DNA from: Pseudarcicella hirudinis
GTDB lineage: Bacteria; Bacteroidota; Bacteroidia; Cytophagales; Spirosomataceae
NCBI RefSeq assembly: GCF_900115665.1
Contig: NZ_FOXH01000016.1
Location: forward strand, 7,583 to 71,582
Length of the DNA stretch: 64,000 nt
Reading direction: 5' to 3'
A program made the position numbers and the translations under genes. Shown one piece after another: positions 37,074 through 46,493 of the stretch. Numbering within the stretch: the first letter of the stretch is position 1; each line of letters begins with the position of its first letter. A model generated the notes under the pieces. It made no database searches and had not been told where the DNA came from. It was given only the letters and a program-made list of their open reading frames with translations.

Positions 37074-37736
37074 ATGGCCCGTTTTGACTCAAAATCACTA
37101 AACCAACTTATTGAAAAACACCCGATTGTCCCGGTTTTTTATCATGACGACATCGAGCTTACCAGGGAAATCCTGCTGGCATGTTATGCGGGAGGAATGA
37201 GAGCGTTTGAATTTACCAACCGCGGAGAAAAAGCCGGAGAAGTATTTACTGCTTTATATCCTTTCGTAGAAAAAAATTGCCCTGAAATGGCTTTGGGAAT
37301 CGGTACTATTTTTCATGCAGAACAGGCAAGGGCTTTCGTGGAAGCCGGAGCTGATTTTGTCGTGCAACCGGTTATAACTCCTGCAGTAGGACAATACTGT
37401 CAGGATAAAGATATTGCCTGGTATCCGGGCGCAAGTACACTCAATGAAATTTTTCAGGCAACACAGCTTGGTGCAGAGATTGTTAAGATATTTCCGGGGA
37501 ATGTTGTAGGGCCGGGATTCATCAAATCACTCAAGGGGCCGATGCCTCATGTAAAAGTTATGGTCACCGGGGGAGTAGATCCGACGACTGACAGCCTTTT
37601 AACTTGGTTCGGTGCCGGAGTGACAGCGGTGGGGATAGGGTCCCAGCTATTTCCTAAGGCACTTTTAGAGAAACGTCAGTTCGAGGAATTGACAAAAACT
37701 ATCGTACCATTAATGAATTTTGTTAACAATCTTTAA
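37074..37736 (+). CDS. eda: KDPG aldolase Eda
   Basis: A 220-residue class I aldolase of the KDPG/KHG family. Signature positions are AFEFTNRGEKAG (about 42-53), GIGTIFHAEQARAFVEAGADFVVQPVITP with the acidic and phosphate-binding residues, and EIVKIFPGNVVGPGFIKSLKGPMPH with the Schiff-base lysine (about 142). It splits KDPG to pyruvate and glyceraldehyde-3-phosphate, closing the galacturonate pathway. The transporter gene follows after 16 bases. Confidence 0.92.
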   Translation: MARFDSKSLNQLIEKHPIVPVFYHDDIELTREILLACYAGGMRAFEFTNRGEKAGEVFTALYPFVEKNCPEMALGIGTIFHAEQARAFVEAGADFVVQPVITPAVGQYCQDKDIAWYPGASTLNEIFQATQLGAEIVKIFPGNVVGPGFIKSLKGPMPHVKVMVTGGVDPTTDSLLTWFGAGVTAVGIGSQLFPKALLEKRQFEELTKTIVPLMNFVNNL

Positions 37737-37752
37737 AGCCCTGAGAAAAACT

Positions 37753-39033
37753 ATGAATAATAATGTTGGAAATTACCGCTGGCGGATCGTAGGCTTACTG
37801 TTTTTTGCCACTACGATAAGTTATGTCGACCGTCAGGTTATTGCCTATTTAAAACCTACGCTTGAAAAAGAATTTAACTGGACAGAAACAGACTACAGCA
37901 ACCTTGTAATGGCATTTACAGGAGCTTATGCTTTGGGTCTTGTACTTTTCGGAGGCTTTATTGATAAAATCGGAACCAAACTGGGCTATAGCATCGCTGT
38001 CCTCTGGTGGAGTATCGCTGGGGTTTTCACGGCTACTGCTACCAGTACATTCGGATTTGGCATGTTCAGGTCTTTACTGGGTCTGGGAGAAGGGGGAAAT
38101 TTTCCGGCTGCCATTAAAACAGTGGCCGAATGGTTTCCCAAAAAAGAACGTGCTTTTGCTACAGGTATTTTCAACTCAGGTGCTAATATCGGAGCTGTAG
38201 TTGCGCCGATTATGGTTCCCTGGATCCTGGCAATTTATGGCTGGGAAGTTGCATTTATCATTACCGGAGGTTTGGGTTTTATCTGGCTGGTTTTCTGGTG
38301 GTTCGGTTATCAGAAACCACATATACACAAAAAAGTTACCGAAGCTGAATTACAGCATATTCAAAGTGACCAGGAAGTTGATGACTCTGCACAGAAACCT
38401 GTAAAATGGATTAAACTTTTCGGAATCCGTCAAACCTGGGCATTTGTTTTCGGTAAATTGCTTACCGATCCGATCTGGTGGTTTTTCCTTTACTGGTTAC
38501 CTTCTTATTTCTCAGAAACTTTCAAACTGGATTTGAAAAAACCAAGTCTTGAGCTCATTGTAATTTATACTTTTACTACCGTAGGCAGCATCGGCGGCGG
38601 GTATATTTCAGGCTATTTCATTAAAAGAGGCTGGCCTGTTTTCAAAGCCCGTAAAATTGCTATGTTAAGCTTTGCTTTAGCGGTTGTCCCAATCATTTTC
38701 GCACAGTATTGCACCAATATCTGGCAGGCAGTAGCATTGATCAGTATCGCAGCTTCCGCTCACCAGGCATGGAGCGCCAACATTTTCACAACGGCTTCAG
38801 ACATGTTCCCTCAGAAAGCTGTCAGCTCAGTAGTGGGAATCGGTGGAATGGCAGGTTCAATCGGAGGGGTTATTTTCCCGATGTTTATCGGGTATATTCT
38901 TGATTTGTACAAATCAAACGGAAACATTACTGCCGGTTATAATATCATCTTCGTAATCTGTGGTTTTGCCTATTTACTGGCATGGGGCTTTATGCATATT
39001 TTTGCTCCGAAGATGGAAAAAGTAGATATGTAG
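37753..39033 (+). CDS. exuT: ExuT-like hexuronate MFS transporter
   Basis: I start at the ATG at 37753 (426 residues); the frame upstream begins at a TTG inside the eda end. The protein has about 12 transmembrane helices and the anion:cation symporter family pattern: ISYVDRQVIAYLKPTLEKEFNW, GGFIDKIGTKLGY, RSLLGLGEGGNFPAAIKTVAEWFPKKERAFATGIFNSGANIGA and SVVGIGGMAGSIGGVIFP. Relatives import hexuronates with protons. The position behind eda supports galacturonate or glucuronate as substrate. Confidence 0.88.
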   Translation: MNNNVGNYRWRIVGLLFFATTISYVDRQVIAYLKPTLEKEFNWTETDYSNLVMAFTGAYALGLVLFGGFIDKIGTKLGYSIAVLWWSIAGVFTATATSTFGFGMFRSLLGLGEGGNFPAAIKTVAEWFPKKERAFATGIFNSGANIGAVVAPIMVPWILAIYGWEVAFIITGGLGFIWLVFWWFGYQKPHIHKKVTEAELQHIQSDQEVDDSAQKPVKWIKLFGIRQTWAFVFGKLLTDPIWWFFLYWLPSYFSETFKLDLKKPSLELIVIYTFTTVGSIGGGYISGYFIKRGWPVFKARKIAMLSFALAVVPIIFAQYCTNIWQAVALISIAASAHQAWSANIFTTASDMFPQKAVSSVVGIGGMAGSIGGVIFPMFIGYILDLYKSNGNITAGYNIIFVICGFAYLLAWGFMHIFAPKMEKVDM

Positions 39034-39470
39034 AAATTTTGTATTAAAAATGGATAATAGGTTAATTCAACTGGTATGGCTTCATAGCTATACCAGTTTT
39101 TTTTGTGCTGATTTTTATGTCTTTTATCAGAATAACATTTGCCCGATATTTTGAGTAAAAAGCACTTCCTCAATGCTTTCATCATTTAATAGTCAGATTT
39201 CAGCTTGAAATCTTATAATATTTGCCAACAGCACATGATACGCTCTTTTTACAAAATTGCAGGAAATCACCGCTAATTCAGGATATAAACTGACCGGATT
39301 ATCGTTTCATTTAAGTTTCAGTTATGCTTCATATTTACACACTGAAACTTCATTTGTTTAAACAAAGAATGGCAAAAATTAATACCAAAGCCCCGGTGAT
39401 GTTTAAACCAAATAAAGCCCTGAATTTATTAATAACCGAACTATTCTATCCAACTATTTTAATTTATCCT
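39034..39470. other. Intergenic region after exuT
   Basis: 437 bases with the exuT terminator at its left end. The frame of the next gene stays open leftwards to 39324, but those codons precede a Tat signal and are best read as leader. No other feature is apparent. Confidence 0.6.
39069..39104 (+). terminator. Strong intrinsic terminator of the uronate operon
   Basis: AACTGGTAT pairs with ATACCAGTT, with a GGCT/AGCT extension including one G-T pair and a 4-base loop, followed directly by eight T residues (39097-39104). Confidence 0.9.
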
Positions 39471-40379
39471 ATGAGAACTTTACCACGCAGAGATTTTCTG
39501 ACTTCAGCTGCCGGACTGGCAGGACTGGGCCTTCTCTCTTCTTTTGATTTTGCCAAAAGCAAACCACTTTTATCCTTTTCAACCATCGGCTGTCCGAAAT
39601 GGAGCTTTGAAACAATCGTAGAATTTGCTGCCAAAAACGGATATGACGGCATTGAAATCCGTGGTATTCAGGGGCAATTAGACTTATCAAAATGTGCCGA
39701 GTTTAACAGTCCAGAAAGCATTGCCAGGTCACGCAAAATGGTTGAAGACAAAGGCCTGCGCATTGTTGATTTAGGTTCATCAGCAGCCATGCACCTCCTC
39801 GATCCGGTTAAGCGGAAAAATAGTCTTGATGAAGGTAAACGTTTTATAGAACTTGCTCAAAAGCTTAACTGCCCTAATATCAGGGTTTTCCCAAATGATT
39901 TGCCAAAAGATCAGGACCGCAATCAAACAATCGAAGCCATTATCAAGGGCCTACTTGAATTAGGAGATGCTGCCAAAGGAAGTAAGGTAAGCGTTCTGAT
40001 GGAATCTCATGGAGAAGTGGTAAGTATGGAAATGCTGGAAAAAATCATGAAGGCAGCAGAGCATCCGAATGTAGGATTGGTCTGGGATATTTTTAACATG
40101 TGGTCGGTAACCAAAGAATCTCCGAAAGAGGTTTACGGAAAATTGCATAAATATATCAGGCATACGCATATTAAAGATGCCAAACTTGTTAACGGTAAGG
40201 AAGAATATGTGTTTTTAGGACAGGGAGAAACGCCTTTGGCAGAAGCTTTCACTGCTTTACAAAAGGGAGGTTATAAAGGATATTACAGTTTTGAATGGGA
40301 AAAATTATGGCATCCCGAATTAGCTGAACCGGAACTGGCTTTACCGGATTATCCGAAAGCAATTATGAAATACTGGTAA
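39471..40379 (+). CDS. Tat-exported sugar phosphate isomerase/epimerase
   Basis: I chose the ATG at 39471, because it gives a twin-arginine signal MRTLPRRDFLTSAAGLAGLG; the upstream in-frame start at 39324 would bury this signal inside the protein. The 302-residue product is a TIM barrel of the AP-endonuclease-2 type: FAAKNGYDGIEIRG, VLMESHGEVVS, GLVWDIFNMWS, IRHTHIKDAKL and GYYSFEWEKLWHPEL, with metal-ligand Glu, Asp and His residues. It probably isomerises or epimerises a sugar or inositol in the periplasm. Substrate unknown. It converges on the TPR gene downstream. Confidence 0.85.
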   Translation: MRTLPRRDFLTSAAGLAGLGLLSSFDFAKSKPLLSFSTIGCPKWSFETIVEFAAKNGYDGIEIRGIQGQLDLSKCAEFNSPESIARSRKMVEDKGLRIVDLGSSAAMHLLDPVKRKNSLDEGKRFIELAQKLNCPNIRVFPNDLPKDQDRNQTIEAIIKGLLELGDAAKGSKVSVLMESHGEVVSMEMLEKIMKAAEHPNVGLVWDIFNMWSVTKESPKEVYGKLHKYIRHTHIKDAKLVNGKEEYVFLGQGETPLAEAFTALQKGGYKGYYSFEWEKLWHPELAEPELALPDYPKAIMKYW

Positions 40380-40402
40380 AATTCATTGTACTTACCTATC
40401 AA

Positions 40403-40441
40403 AAATCCCTGAATCCGTAGCAGCTGCTGATTCAGGGATTT
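40403..40441. terminator. Bidirectional terminator
   Basis: AAATCCCTGAATC (40403-40415) pairs perfectly with GATTCAGGGATTT (40429-40441) across a 13-base loop between the convergent genes ending at 40379 and 40459. Confidence 0.78.
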
Positions 40442-40458
40442 GGTTCAGGCGAGAAAAA

Positions 40459-41718
40459 CTATTTATTTCTCAAGGTATCTTTTTTCACCAGAAGCGTATC
40501 ATTGCTTAGAAACTGTACTGGCTCCGCAACAATCTGAGGATGCCTTTCTTTTAGCTTTTTGGTTACCAGTTCTACATACTTTTCATCAGCAGAACCAATT
40601 CCAGAAGCCTGACAAACTCTTAAATATTCCCGGTAAAAACTTTCTGCCAGCCTCATATCTTTCAGGTTTTTCTCATAAATTTCCCCCAATCTGAATACCG
40701 CTTTCGGACGTTTGTACACATTGTAAACTTCTTTGAAAAGGCTTATTGCAATCGTAAATTCTCCTTTTTTCGAAAAAACTTCCGCAATTCCCAATTTATA
40801 ATCACTGATTGCATCAGAAGAGCCCAGTTCAATTGCCTGGTTAAAGTTGTCGATGGCTTCATTCAAAGAATCTGTTGTTTTTGCTGAACCTAAAAAAGCA
40901 TAAGCTATACCAGCCCGGATGGTTTCCGATTCTTCCCCTATTCTTACCAACCGCTGAAAAATTTCCAGAGACCTGGCATTACTGTCAAGGTTAAAATAAG
41001 CTGTTCCCAGTAATCTCTGATACAAAGCCGTAGTATCTCCCAGAGACATCATATAATTAACTTCCTGTCTTACCTTTTCAAAATCTTTTTTCCGATAAGC
41101 CAGTCTGGTACTGATCTGCCGGATTCTGATGGAACTTTCATTCAGCAGAATCGCCTTTTTAACCAAAGGTTCAGCCAAATCATCTTTCTGGTCATTCAGA
41201 TAAATATTGGCTAATTCTGAGACAGAATCAACATCAAGAGAATCCATTTGAATCGCTTTTTTCAGGAAAGCTATTCCTTCTTTTCTCCGGTTTACCCTGA
41301 TCAGATTTTTAGCGATTCCTTTCACAAAAAAAGTATTGGAAGAATCAAGCTGATACAACTTCCTGAAAAAAGCCAGGGCTTTCAACGGGTTTCCCTCCTG
41401 CTCAAAAATATAAGATAACTGCAAATTGCTTTCCTGTCCGTCAGGATCTAAAATCAGCGCTTTCTGATAAAGTTTTTTTGCCTGAGCCTGATTTCCGGAT
41501 TTCAGGTAACATAATGCTCTTTTCTGAATCAGATCAATATTCAGTGAATCCTCTGAACTCAGGGAATCAAGTATTGGCAAAGCCTTCTGGAACTGCCCTC
41601 TTTGAAGCAGATTATTCAAATCTGACGTCTGTGCATACATGCAGTCTGAAATCAGCGCTAAAGCAAGTATCAGAAAAATATGGCATAAGCTGACGGAAAG
41701 TTTTTTCATAGCATTCAT
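40459..41718 (-). CDS. Exported tetratricopeptide repeat protein
   Basis: A 419-residue protein with an N-terminal signal peptide (MKKLSVSLCHIFLILALALISDCMYAQ; the Met at residue 4 is an alternative start). The rest consists of about nine TPR units, for example DLIQKRALCYLKSGNQAQAKKLYQKALILDPD and PLVKKAILLNESSIRIRQIS. TPR arrays hold protein partners, so a scaffold role in the periplasm or at the outer membrane is likely. No enzymatic domain is visible. It lies alone between two terminator regions; a relation to the nearby polysaccharide locus is possible but unsupported. Confidence 0.82.
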   Translation of the reverse strand: MNAMKKLSVSLCHIFLILALALISDCMYAQTSDLNNLLQRGQFQKALPILDSLSSEDSLNIDLIQKRALCYLKSGNQAQAKKLYQKALILDPDGQESNLQLSYIFEQEGNPLKALAFFRKLYQLDSSNTFFVKGIAKNLIRVNRRKEGIAFLKKAIQMDSLDVDSVSELANIYLNDQKDDLAEPLVKKAILLNESSIRIRQISTRLAYRKKDFEKVRQEVNYMMSLGDTTALYQRLLGTAYFNLDSNARSLEIFQRLVRIGEESETIRAGIAYAFLGSAKTTDSLNEAIDNFNQAIELGSSDAISDYKLGIAEVFSKKGEFTIAISLFKEVYNVYKRPKAVFRLGEIYEKNLKDMRLAESFYREYLRVCQASGIGSADEKYVELVTKKLKERHPQIVAEPVQFLSNDTLLVKKDTLRNK

Positions 41719-41957
41719 TTCGGTTTTGAATAAATATTTTCAGGAAAGTATGCTATTTATGCAGCCGGATTTCCTGTTTTCTTAAAACGTCAAACTAATA
41801 TATTAATTTTAAAACTAAAAAAATAGTTTTTTAGTTTTTTAAAACCCTGCTGCATAAGATTGGCTGTGTGATCCGGCAAAGGTCATTTTTTATAAACAGA
41901 GTATTCCGTAAAGCCTTTTTCCTTTTTAACATATACTGAAACCAATTTTCCTTTTTT

Positions 41958-43277
41958 ATGAAAAAATCATTAGTGTTATTACTGCTTTGCTGTACGTTCA
42001 AAGCATTTTCTCAAAATGGATATACCCCGACTGCGGAGAATCTAAAGGCCCGTGCTGAGTTTGAACAAGCCCGGTTCGGGATGTTCATTCACTGGGGACT
42101 TTCAAGTGTATTAGGGGATGGAGAATGGGTGATGCAGCAAAAGAACATTAAAGTAGAAGATTACCATCGATTGTTAAAGGTTTTCAATCCGGTTGATTTC
42201 AATGCCAAAACCTGGGTCAGTATTGCCAAAGGAGCCGGAATGAAGTACATTACCCTCATTACCAGACATCATGACGGTTTCAGCAATTTTGATACAAAAC
42301 AATCGGATTGGAACATTATGAATACGCATTACAAGCGTGATATCGTAAAGGAAATCGCAGAGGAATGTCATCGTCAGGGTATAAAAATCTGCTTTTATTA
42401 CTCTCTTCTCGACTGGTATCGTACGGACTATCCTTATGAAACGGGGAAAACCGGACATGGAACCGGCAGAACACAAAAAAGTGATTATGCAAGTTATCTG
42501 AAATTCATGAAGAATCAGTTAACCGAATTGCTGACCAATTACGGAGAAATATCAACCATCTGGTTTGATGGTCACTGGGATCAGTTAGAAAACGATCATG
42601 ATAAAAGCCTGCAATCGAAAATCGACTGGAAATACGATGAAATTTATGCATTGATTCACAAATTGCAGCCGCAATGTATGATTGGCAATAATCACCATCT
42701 TTCTCCATTACCGGGTGAGGACTTTCAAATGTTTGAACGTGATCTTCCGGGAGAAAACAAAGGTGGTTTGAGCGGACAGGAAATTTCAAGACTTCCCTTG
42801 GAAACCTGCGAAACACTTAATGGTGCCTGGGGCTATAACATCAAAGATAATAATTACAAAACACCAAAGCAGTTAGTTGATTACCTGGTACGGGCATCCG
42901 GTTACGGAGCCAATTTCCTGCTGAACGTCGGGCCGATGGCAAACGGAGAAATCCAACCTGAATTTGTAGAAAGACTGGCGAAGGTAGGTGATTGGATGAA
43001 GATTTATGGTGAAACTATTTATGGCACCAAAGGTGGGTTCATCAAACCACAGGAATGGGGAGCTGTTACTGAAAAAGGAAACAGGATTTATCTACATCTC
43101 CTGAATTATAATTCAGATAAATTCCTGATAAAAATTCCTCAAAGCATTAAAACCGCTAAATATTTTAATGGAGCAGCTGCGGTTAAGTTTCAGAAACTAG
43201 ATAACAATTTCTATGTTTTTGACCTTAGTTCAGCGCCGAAAAATGAAATGGATGTGGTAATTGAGCTGGAGAAATAG
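41958..43277 (+). CDS. GH29 alpha-L-fucosidase
   Basis: A 439-residue exported protein: signal peptide MKKSLVLLLLCCTFKAFSQ, then a GH29 catalytic barrel. FEQARFGMFIHWGLSSVLG, YITLITRHHDGFSNFDTKQSDWN and YGEISTIWFDGHWD are diagnostic; the Asp of WFDG (about 203) is the expected nucleophile. A short beta-rich C-terminal part follows. GH29 enzymes release L-fucose by a retaining mechanism. Next to GH9, GH2 and GH74 it could remove the fucose that caps xyloglucan side chains. The 239-base upstream gap has no clear copy of the activator-type promoter element. Confidence 0.93.
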   Translation: MKKSLVLLLLCCTFKAFSQNGYTPTAENLKARAEFEQARFGMFIHWGLSSVLGDGEWVMQQKNIKVEDYHRLLKVFNPVDFNAKTWVSIAKGAGMKYITLITRHHDGFSNFDTKQSDWNIMNTHYKRDIVKEIAEECHRQGIKICFYYSLLDWYRTDYPYETGKTGHGTGRTQKSDYASYLKFMKNQLTELLTNYGEISTIWFDGHWDQLENDHDKSLQSKIDWKYDEIYALIHKLQPQCMIGNNHHLSPLPGEDFQMFERDLPGENKGGLSGQEISRLPLETCETLNGAWGYNIKDNNYKTPKQLVDYLVRASGYGANFLLNVGPMANGEIQPEFVERLAKVGDWMKIYGETIYGTKGGFIKPQEWGAVTEKGNRIYLHLLNYNSDKFLIKIPQSIKTAKYFNGAAAVKFQKLDNNFYVFDLSSAPKNEMDVVIELEK

Positions 43278-43292
43278 ACTTATTTTATCGTA

Positions 43293-43330
43293 AAAGAGGC
43301 TTCGGAATATTTAAAATCCGGAGCCTCTTT
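43293..43330. terminator. Terminator between GH29 and GH9
   Basis: AAAGAGGCT (43293-43301) pairs with AGCCTCTTT (43322-43330), and the stem continues through TCGGA/TCCGG with one G-T pair. It lies between the convergent genes and can serve both. Confidence 0.82.
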
Positions 43331-43334
43331 CTTG

Positions 43335-45107
43335 TTATTTCTGTAATATTTCCATGGCAGAAATCAGATATACAAAAGGTGCATTCCAGTTGATTGCAAT
43401 CTCATTTGAAGCAAAAGAGCAGTCATTATCCGAATACATTTCATCAGGAATATTGATTGGATAAAAGCATTTATCCTGCTTATTGCCTTTGGCATTTGTT
43501 CCGCCGGAAAGTAAACCGGGAACAGGTTCCCTTATATGGTCTGCCATAGAAGGGCGATGATGTGGATTCATAGTCGGTTTCTTGCCGAATCCGGTCAGAA
43601 AGCAATATCCGGTAGCATTTCTTCCCAGGATAAAATCAAGGTTTCCCAATGCAAAATCCAGGTATTTCCGGTCGTTGGTAAGTTTATAAGCCTGGATCAG
43701 TACAATCCCTTCATTTGCGGCATGGGCATTACTTCCCCACATATAATCATTTTCCGATTTTCCCATCACGGCATAATAGGCTGTATTTTCAGCATTTTCC
43801 AGCAGATTATCGGCTAATTCAAGTACCCTTTTACGGGCTTCCGGAAGCAGTTTTCTGCCAAAATCCCCCAGGTTCTTCTCATTTCTGAGCAAACTGTAAT
43901 AAGCCAAAGCCTGCACCTGGCTCCAGGTAGGGATTTTTAGTGTGTTTTCCGGAAAAATTGTCTGATTTTTCAGGTAAGACTCATTGCCTGTACTGAGATA
44001 CAATTCGGTAGCAGCCCAGATCCATTCATCTGAATTGTCTTTATCTTCATAAGCACCGGTAGAAATTTTCGGGTCAAAATGTGTATTATTTTCATTCTGC
44101 CGATAATATACCGAAGGATTCTTCTTCGCCCAGAGCCATGCGGACTCAGCCGCCTTCATACAGGAATCAGAAAGGCCAGGAAAGGCTTTTGGGAATGCTT
44201 TAAAAACCCTGCCTGCCTGAGCCATTACTGCGGCAAAGTCAAGACTTGCTATTGTATTTTTCTGAACCACATATCTTGGATTATGACAATCAGCAGGCAT
44301 AATCATTTTGTCAAAAGAAGGATTCGTCAGTTTATGATATACACCTCCGTCTTCCGGATCCTGCATGGTAAACATCCATCGCAGATTCCACAAGGTTTCA
44401 TCCAGAATGTCAGGAATATTGTTGTTACTTTCAGGAATATTGGTTTCAAAATGTTCGAAATAGCCTGGAAATTCCTCATAAACTGACAGTAAGGTTCCCA
44501 TCGTAATACCTGAATTTACGATATATTTGTTGTAATCTCCGGCATCATACCAGCCTCTCTGTGAAGAGATTACACTACCTGCCGGGCGCTTTTCAGAAGC
44601 AGCAGAAGAATGAATCAATACTTTATCATCAGGATGTCCGGCTGCTCTTGTCCATTTTCCGGCATATTTCTGAGGCAATGCAGTTGATGCTCTTTGATAA
44701 TAATACCCTTTCAAAGCCCCGATTGCAGCAGCTCTGTGTACTTCAGGCTGAATGCTGAAAGCATATGAATTGCCTGATCCCGGTACAGAAACCACATATT
44801 CTCCGGTTTGCTGAAAGCCTGAAAAGTCTGCAATTCTTGTCGTTTTCTGAGAAATGGAATTTACTCTCTTCGTTCCCAGTTTCCCGGTGAAAACAGTGTC
44901 TTTACTATTGGATGTCAAGAGGTAGAATTTGTCCTGGGGAGTTTCCGCAGTGATAACAGCAATTTTAGGTGCTTTAGGATAAAAACCAATCTGGTTGATT
45001 TTAATGCCATCAGCAGCCGTAGATTGTGCCTGAAGTGTGGTGTCTGCCAACCATAAAATCATCAAAGCTAACCTGACCGAAAGTTTTACTGTGTTTAATT
45101 TCATCAA
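43335..45107 (-). CDS. GH9 endoglucanase with N-terminal Ig-like domain
   Basis: A 590-residue exported enzyme. After a signal peptide ending near TTLQAQS, residues about 33-120 form the N-terminal Ig-like domain common in GH9 (IKINQIGFYPKAPKIAVI). The alpha/alpha barrel follows: RGWYDAGDYNKYIVNSGITMG with the catalytic DAGD aspartates (about 190), FLTGFGKKPTMNPHHRPS (about 506) and the proton-donor Glu region SFASNEIAINWNAPF (about 567). GH9 enzymes hydrolyse beta-1,4-glucan backbones, including xyloglucan in known loci. No T9SS domain or lipobox is visible, so it is probably periplasmic. It is transcribed on its own, in the same direction as the PQQ/GH2 genes upstream. Confidence 0.92.
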   Translation of the reverse strand: MMKLNTVKLSVRLALMILWLADTTLQAQSTAADGIKINQIGFYPKAPKIAVITAETPQDKFYLLTSNSKDTVFTGKLGTKRVNSISQKTTRIADFSGFQQTGEYVVSVPGSGNSYAFSIQPEVHRAAAIGALKGYYYQRASTALPQKYAGKWTRAAGHPDDKVLIHSSAASEKRPAGSVISSQRGWYDAGDYNKYIVNSGITMGTLLSVYEEFPGYFEHFETNIPESNNNIPDILDETLWNLRWMFTMQDPEDGGVYHKLTNPSFDKMIMPADCHNPRYVVQKNTIASLDFAAVMAQAGRVFKAFPKAFPGLSDSCMKAAESAWLWAKKNPSVYYRQNENNTHFDPKISTGAYEDKDNSDEWIWAATELYLSTGNESYLKNQTIFPENTLKIPTWSQVQALAYYSLLRNEKNLGDFGRKLLPEARKRVLELADNLLENAENTAYYAVMGKSENDYMWGSNAHAANEGIVLIQAYKLTNDRKYLDFALGNLDFILGRNATGYCFLTGFGKKPTMNPHHRPSMADHIREPVPGLLSGGTNAKGNKQDKCFYPINIPDEMYSDNDCSFASNEIAINWNAPFVYLISAMEILQK

Positions 45108-45184
45108 ATTTAAAGGGTTAATAAATGGTTATGTTTAATATATTTTGGGTAAATTTTTCGGACAAATCAGCCTGAATCGATCAT

Positions 45185-45230
45185 ATCAGGCAGTTTTCTT
45201 CCCTCAAAATGCAGGAAACCCTGATTTTCG
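45185..45230 (-). promoter_or_regulatory. Degenerate activator-type element before GH9
   Basis: On the minus strand AAAATCAGGGTTTCCTG is followed 25 bp later by CCTGA, resembling the elements before GH74 and susC. The half-sites are imperfect and no TTTG lies at the 32-bp position, so this copy is tentative. Confidence 0.35.
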
Positions 45231-45240
45231 GGCAAAAAGA

Positions 45241-45279
45241 AACCTTCCTGTTTGCGCAAACATTCAAAGCAGGAAGGTT
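45241..45279 (-). terminator. Terminator of the GH2-PQQ operon
   Basis: AACCTTCCTG (45241-45250) pairs perfectly with CAGGAAGGTT (45270-45279), 7 bases past the stop at 45287. On the minus strand TTTCTTTTTG follows. The loop carries the palindrome TTTGCGCAAA. Confidence 0.8.
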
Positions 45280-45286
45280 CTATAAT

Positions 45287-46471
45287 CTATTGGGCAATTT
45301 TATACAGCACTCCTTTTTCTCCGTCAAGAACAACCGTTAAAAGGTATATTTCTCCTTTTGAATCCTCTCCGAAACTGTAAATATGCCAGTATCCGGCATC
45401 CTGAGAGATATTCAGTTTCTCACGATCCCATTTCCCGTTTTTGCCTTCGGTGAGCTGCCAGACCGGGCCAGTCCAGTCTGCAAAAATGTATTTACCATCC
45501 AGGGAAGGAACTTGCGTTCCGCGATATACAAAACCGCCTGTGATACTAATTCCCTCAGCATGAGGATACTCAGAAATAGGATTGATCGTCTGAGCGGGTT
45601 TCGGATCTGAGGTATTGTGAGGCTGGCTGCCTTCCATCACTCTCCAGCCATAATTTCCGCCATTTTCAACAATATCAACTTCTTCGATCGCATCCTGTCC
45701 TACATCTCCGGCAAACAATTTGCCCGTTTTCCGGTCAAAACTAATTCTCCATGGATTTCTGAAACCATAGGCAAAAATCTCCGGTTTTGCTCCGGCCTTT
45801 CCAACAAAAGGATTGTCTTTCGGAATTCCGTAAGGAGTCTGATCAATATCAATTCTCAAGATTTTTCCCAGGAAAGTATCCGGATTTTGCGCATTCCCAT
45901 ATTTCCCGTGCTGGTCACGCTGTCCTCCTCCATCACCTACCGAAATGTAGAGAAATCCGTCTTTTCCGAACTTCACATCTCCGCCATTGTGGTTCGACTG
46001 CGGCTGATCGAATTCAATAACTACCCGGCCTGAATTTACATCCGCCTGATTAGGATTTGTTTTGGAAACCTGAAATTCTTTAATAACACTTTTGTGATTT
46101 GCACCGCTGGTCGGAGCACTGTAATGCACATAAAACTTACCATTTTGCGAAAACTTCGGGTGAAAAGCCAGTCCGAGTAAACCTCTTTCCTCATAACCCG
46201 GTTTCTTAACAACATCTTTTGTAATATCAAGGAACAACGGGCTTTGTAATTTGCCATTGTTAAGCCATTTGATTTTACCTTCCTGTTCGCAAACAAACAT
46301 TCTGCCCGAACCGTCATTTGGATCAGCAAAAGCCGTAGGGTGTGCCAGCTGATCTGTTATCTGTACAACTTTTAATTTGGATGCTGCCTGCGGAACTCCC
46401 TGTCCACAAGCCTGTACCGAGTAAAGTCCTGCTGAAAATAATACTGCTGCAATCGATTTAGTGAATTTCAT
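45287..46471 (-). CDS. PQQ-dependent sugar dehydrogenase-like lipoprotein
   Basis: I start at the ATG at 46471 (394 residues), 22 bases past the GH2 stop; the longer frame overlaps GH2 without a good leader. The signal MKFTKSIAAVLFSAGLYSVQAC looks like a lipoprotein signal with Cys at about 22. The mature part is a six-bladed propeller of the soluble glucose/aldose dehydrogenase type: DPNDGSGRMFVCEQEGKI, ERGLLGLAFHPKF, NHNGGDVKFGKDGFLYISVGDGG, AYGFRNPWRISFD and GGFVYRGTQVPSLDGKYIFADW. Relatives oxidise sugars with PQQ. It is probably cotranscribed with GH2 and might oxidise freed galactose or oligosaccharides (inference). Confidence 0.85.
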   Translation of the reverse strand: MKFTKSIAAVLFSAGLYSVQACGQGVPQAASKLKVVQITDQLAHPTAFADPNDGSGRMFVCEQEGKIKWLNNGKLQSPLFLDITKDVVKKPGYEERGLLGLAFHPKFSQNGKFYVHYSAPTSGANHKSVIKEFQVSKTNPNQADVNSGRVVIEFDQPQSNHNGGDVKFGKDGFLYISVGDGGGQRDQHGKYGNAQNPDTFLGKILRIDIDQTPYGIPKDNPFVGKAGAKPEIFAYGFRNPWRISFDRKTGKLFAGDVGQDAIEEVDIVENGGNYGWRVMEGSQPHNTSDPKPAQTINPISEYPHAEGISITGGFVYRGTQVPSLDGKYIFADWTGPVWQLTEGKNGKWDREKLNISQDAGYWHIYSFGEDSKGEIYLLTVVLDGEKGVLYKIAQ

Positions 46472-46493
46472 AAGTGTGTTTATAGGAAAAAGT

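Noticed and set aside
39324-39470. N-terminal extension of the TIM-barrel protein at 39471
   Set aside because: It would bury a good twin-arginine signal at residue 50 of the product.
41845-41880. Possible CCCTGA element before the GH29 gene
   Set aside because: Only one weak half-site (CCCTGC) is present, with no second half-site at 26 bp and no TTTG at 32 bp.
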